Shown here in pieces: positions 61,665-64,000 of a stretch of 64,000 nucleotides of DNA; positions within the stretch are counted from its first letter, which is position 1, and the number at the start of each line of letters is the position of its first letter. The stretch spans positions 1 to 64,000 of the forward strand of contig DVFP01000020.1 of assembly GCA_018713145.1 (NCBI GenBank), given 5' to 3'. A program made the translations under genes and the position numbers. This DNA is from Candidatus Scybalocola faecavium. Lineage in GTDB: Bacteria; Bacillota; Clostridia; Lachnospirales; Lachnospiraceae. Below the pieces are notes generated by a model. It ran no database searches and was not told where the DNA came from. It was given only the letters and a program-made list of their open reading frames with translations.

Positions 61665-61705
61665 CCTTTTAGCTCCATCCTGACACATATTAAGGGCCAT
61701 AGACC

Positions 61706-63481
61706 TTACTGATTTTCCTCAGCCTGAAGCCGGTCATGGGTAGGAATCGTTTCTCCGTTCACATAGGCCAAAATCGGTTCCCATACGTCCCCATCCTCCT
61801 GCTGCAGCTTCCAAAATGCGGCTCCGGCCAGATCATACTGTTCCATTAACTCCAGTTTAGCCGCAATAGATTCCGCATCTTCCAGCCAGATCATAAATGT
61901 ACTTCCGTTTAAAGGAGATGTATAATAGCCATAATTATATCCCAGCTCTGAGTTCCATGTCATGACTGTAGAATCCGGATACTTTTGGAGATATGCTCTT
62001 GCCTGAGGCATCGTTGCGATAGAATTGACCCCAACGGACTGTCCATTATCCTCCCATACACGGGTATAGAAAGGAAGGGCGTTAATCACTTTAGAAGCAT
62101 CGCCGCCGATTAAATCTAAAGTATCCTCAATCCCCTGCTGAACAAAGCTTAAAGAAGCGCCCGGGCCCGGATCTCCTGTATAAATGTGCTCATCATATCC
62201 CATAATAATGAGATAATCGGCAAACACTGCCTGTTCCGCCCGATCATAATGCTTTGTATATAAAGGCACATAATTATCAATAGAAAAGCACAATCCGTTG
62301 AGACGGCATGCCACAGACAGTTCCCGGACAAACTGAATATAGTTGTCCGCGCCTTCCTCCAAGATCATTTCAAAGTCCAGATTAATGCCGTCAAGGCCGT
62401 ACTCCAGAGCATAGCTGATTACTTCGCTGACAAGGGTTTCCCGCTTAGATGTATAAGCAAGGATATTATCTGTATTCACCCCGTCCATTTCACCGCCGGG
62501 GATCGCTGAATTTTGGAATACAGCCCACACTTTAACGCCTTGCTGATGGGCATAATAAACATAGTCCGAATTTCCGATACTTCTGACATGCCCCTCGGTT
62601 CCATCAAAGGAAAACCATGTAGGACCGACAATATTTATACCAGCAGTATTATTTAATGCCTGAGCCAGACTGTATCGAGTAGAAGCAGCTTCCCCAGTAA
62701 CCTGGTGCCATGCGTAGCAGATCCTGCCATCTTCTTTAATATAAGTAAATTCCTCTTCCTGGAAATCCGGTGCCGTGGCAGTCACCGTCTGAGGCTCTCC
62801 CAGATACCGGTTTTCCACCCAGCCCACATAGCCATCTTCTGTGGCTACATTCGTCCAGCTCCAATCTTCCTGAGATGCAACGACCGTCATCGTCTCACCT
62901 GCGGGAATATTTCTTAAAATATCGCTTTGCAGGTCATCGCCATACCGCAGCACCGTATCCTGCGAAGCCGCCACAGTCTTTTCCTCACCCCACTGCGTAG
63001 TGATCACAAGACGGTTTGGCTCAGTAAAGGTTTCCACTTCACACTGGGTATATAACTGGATATACTCCAGGGAAACATAGGCCGTATCCCCGATCGTCTT
63101 TACCGGAACATTGTCCAAGGCTGTAGTCTCGCCGCCTACATGATAGGACTGTTCATCAGGATAAGCCTTGATCACCTGGGTTGCTGTAGTATAAATAAAT
63201 ATTTTTTCGTTACTGTCCCAGTAAAAACGCTGGTTAATACTGTCAGCCACCTGGGGGGCGCTTAAATAGACAGTACCGTTTTCTTCAATTCCTTTATAGT
63301 CTTGTACTTCATTGTTAAGGACCACCACGTATTCATTATCTTCCAAGTCATAGGTCCTCTCAAAATCCACAAATTCCGTGGATCCTTTTCGATAGGCACT
63401 TATGAGGCTGACAACCGTAGCCGCCCCCACGATAACGATCAACACTAAAGTGATCAGTACCGGTACAACTCTGTTTTTCAT
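61706..63481 (-). CDS. Secreted/anchored GH18 protein with SH3 domain
   Basis: The 591-residue protein has a signal-anchor (VVPVLITLVLIVIVGAATVV, about 4-23), a copper-amine-oxidase-like beta domain (about 60-150, NGTVYLSAPQVADSINQRFY), an SH3b domain (about 170-225, GETMTVVASQEDWSWTNVAT), and a GH18 barrel (about 250-570) with YGLDGINLDFEMI, the active-site motif ending in the catalytic Glu. Related YaaH/YdhD enzymes act on peptidoglycan in spores. I start at 63481 after AAGGTGG; the strong promoter at 63635 leaves no room for a leader before the longest frame (63625). queH follows 41 bases later. Confidence 0.87.
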   Translation of the reverse strand: MKNRVVPVLITLVLIVIVGAATVVSLISAYRKGSTEFVDFERTYDLEDNEYVVVLNNEVQDYKGIEENGTVYLSAPQVADSINQRFYWDSNEKIFIYTTATQVIKAYPDEQSYHVGGETTALDNVPVKTIGDTAYVSLEYIQLYTQCEVETFTEPNRLVITTQWGEEKTVAASQDTVLRYGDDLQSDILRNIPAGETMTVVASQEDWSWTNVATEDGYVGWVENRYLGEPQTVTATAPDFQEEEFTYIKEDGRICYAWHQVTGEAASTRYSLAQALNNTAGINIVGPTWFSFDGTEGHVRSIGNSDYVYYAHQQGVKVWAVFQNSAIPGGEMDGVNTDNILAYTSKRETLVSEVISYALEYGLDGINLDFEMILEEGADNYIQFVRELSVACRLNGLCFSIDNYVPLYTKHYDRAEQAVFADYLIIMGYDEHIYTGDPGPGASLSFVQQGIEDTLDLIGGDASKVINALPFYTRVWEDNGQSVGVNSIATMPQARAYLQKYPDSTVMTWNSELGYNYGYYTSPLNGSTFMIWLEDAESIAAKLELMEQYDLAGAAFWKLQQEDGDVWEPILAYVNGETIPTHDRLQAEENQ

Positions 63482-63634
63482 AATCCACCTTACTTTCTTT
63501 CGTATCATCCTTATAACAGTATAATATCCCGAATCTCCTAAGATCATATGCTTCCAGTCTTTTCCATCACAAATGTGGAAACATTTTCGTCCATCCCGCA
63601 CATGATCCCGGAACGAAAAGGTCACTCATTGCAG

Positions 63635-63663
63635 ATTATACTACACTGCGACAAAATTCGCAA
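63635..63663 (-). promoter_or_regulatory. Sigma-A promoter of the GH18 gene
   Basis: TTGCGA (63658-63663, minus strand), 17-base spacer, TATAAT (63635-63640). Confidence 0.75.
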
Positions 63664-63885
63664 TAAACCAACAGGAAAATGTTACAGTTTGGATCATCGT
63701 TCACTCTTTTGATGCTTCTTCTGCAGCAAGCTTTTGGCAATGGGGATTTATTTACATGAAACAAGCCTTGAACACATATACTATATACATAATATGAGCT
63801 GCCCGGCACAAAATCATAATGCTCCATAAGGACATAAACTTTATGCCCTTTTGTCCCTTGTCTCATAATATTTCTTGAAATAGTC

Positions 63886-63914
63886 TTTACAGCGGAACCG
63901 ATAATGTATATACT
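63886..63914 (+). promoter_or_regulatory. Promoter of the mecA-like gene
   Basis: TTTACA (63886-63891), 17-base spacer, TATACT (63909-63914), 50 bases before the start codon. Confidence 0.7.
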
Positions 63915-63963
63915 ATATTTATAATGATTTGACACTGTCAGACACTAGAAAAGGAGTGATTTC

Positions 63964-64000
63964 ATGAAAATTGAAAAACTCAATGAAAACCAGATACGCT
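63964..64000 (+). CDS. mecA: Start of a MecA-like adaptor protein gene (cut by window end)
   Basis: Only 12 codons are visible: MKIEKLNENQIR, which matches the very conserved N-terminus of MecA, the ClpC adaptor that controls competence and protein turnover in Firmicutes. AAAAGGAGTG lies at ideal distance. The rest is outside the window, so the call rests on the N-terminus alone. Confidence 0.6.
   Translation, partial: MKIEKLNENQIR

Larger units (their letters stand above)
63482..63963. other. Divergent intergenic region of GH18 and mecA-like genes
   Basis: 482 bases with two well-formed promoters facing outwards (listed). A 99-codon minus-strand frame at 63636-63935 overlaps both promoters and is not accepted. 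Confidence 0.6.

Noticed and set aside
60831-61712. 293-codon plus-strand frame
   Set aside because: Antisense to queH and the amidase gene, both of which have clear motifs and ribosome binding sites.
63636-63935. 99-codon minus-strand frame before the GH18 gene
   Set aside because: It overlaps two well-formed promoters, has no ribosome binding site and no family resemblance.

Overview
The window looks like chromosome from a spore-forming, gut-type Lachnospiraceae (Clostridium cluster XIVa, Firmicutes). The evidence is the sporulation/housekeeping block spoVT, mazG, hup, rqcP, yabP, yabQ, divIC, spoIIE, tilS, hpt and ftsH, AGGAGG-type ribosome binding sites throughout, sugar ABC operons without PTS genes, and many LacI/AraC regulators. 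Most genes lie on the minus strand.

Layout. 1-12.3 kb: a glycan-use operon on the minus strand (binding lipoprotein, two permeases, an uncharacterised 702-residue protein, a URO-D-like protein, a GH127 arabinofuranosidase-type enzyme and a truncated TIM-barrel isomerase), followed by its AraC regulator and a GH13 neopullulanase-type enzyme. 12.6-18.9 kb: spoIIE, tilS, hpt, ftsH. 19-20.2 kb: a heptad-repeat coiled-coil protein and tRNA-Met. 20.4-28.7 kb: a second ABC operon with GDPD and HAD hydrolases, divergent from a LacI regulator fused to a solute-binding domain; a palindromic operator is present twice between them. 28.9-32.6 kb: divIC-yabQ-yabP divergent from spoVT-mazG-hup-rqcP. 32.8-37.7 kb: five genes encoding a VWA/solute-binding lipoprotein, XpaC, a second solute-binding-like protein, a short TelA and a membrane protein. 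37.8-41.6 kb: LCP protein, two esterases and an ATP-grasp protein.

41.9-49 kb is the most unusual part. An AgrA/AgrC-like LytTR two-component pair is followed 4 bases later by a 45-codon peptide gene ending ...SPFLTILCC. Next comes AT-rich accessory DNA with a nearly identical promoter-leader cassette present twice and a third partial copy. The first cassette precedes a small membrane protein and a secreted protein whose C-terminus resembles polymorphic toxin domain Ntox44. The second precedes a secreted matrixin-like metalloprotease and a lipoprotein-like gene broken by a stop codon. The cassettes and the regulator's own upstream region share the 12-mer TAACGGACAAAT. My reading is a peptide-sensing system controlling secreted effectors; this is an inference.

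49-64 kb: an AAA/DUF4143 ATPase, nucleoside hydrolase, GH2 beta-galactosidase with a divergent AraC regulator, aldose epimerase, then dCMP deaminase, upp, rpiB, tsaC, a cell-wall amidase, queH, a GH18 protein, and the start of a mecA-like gene at the right edge.
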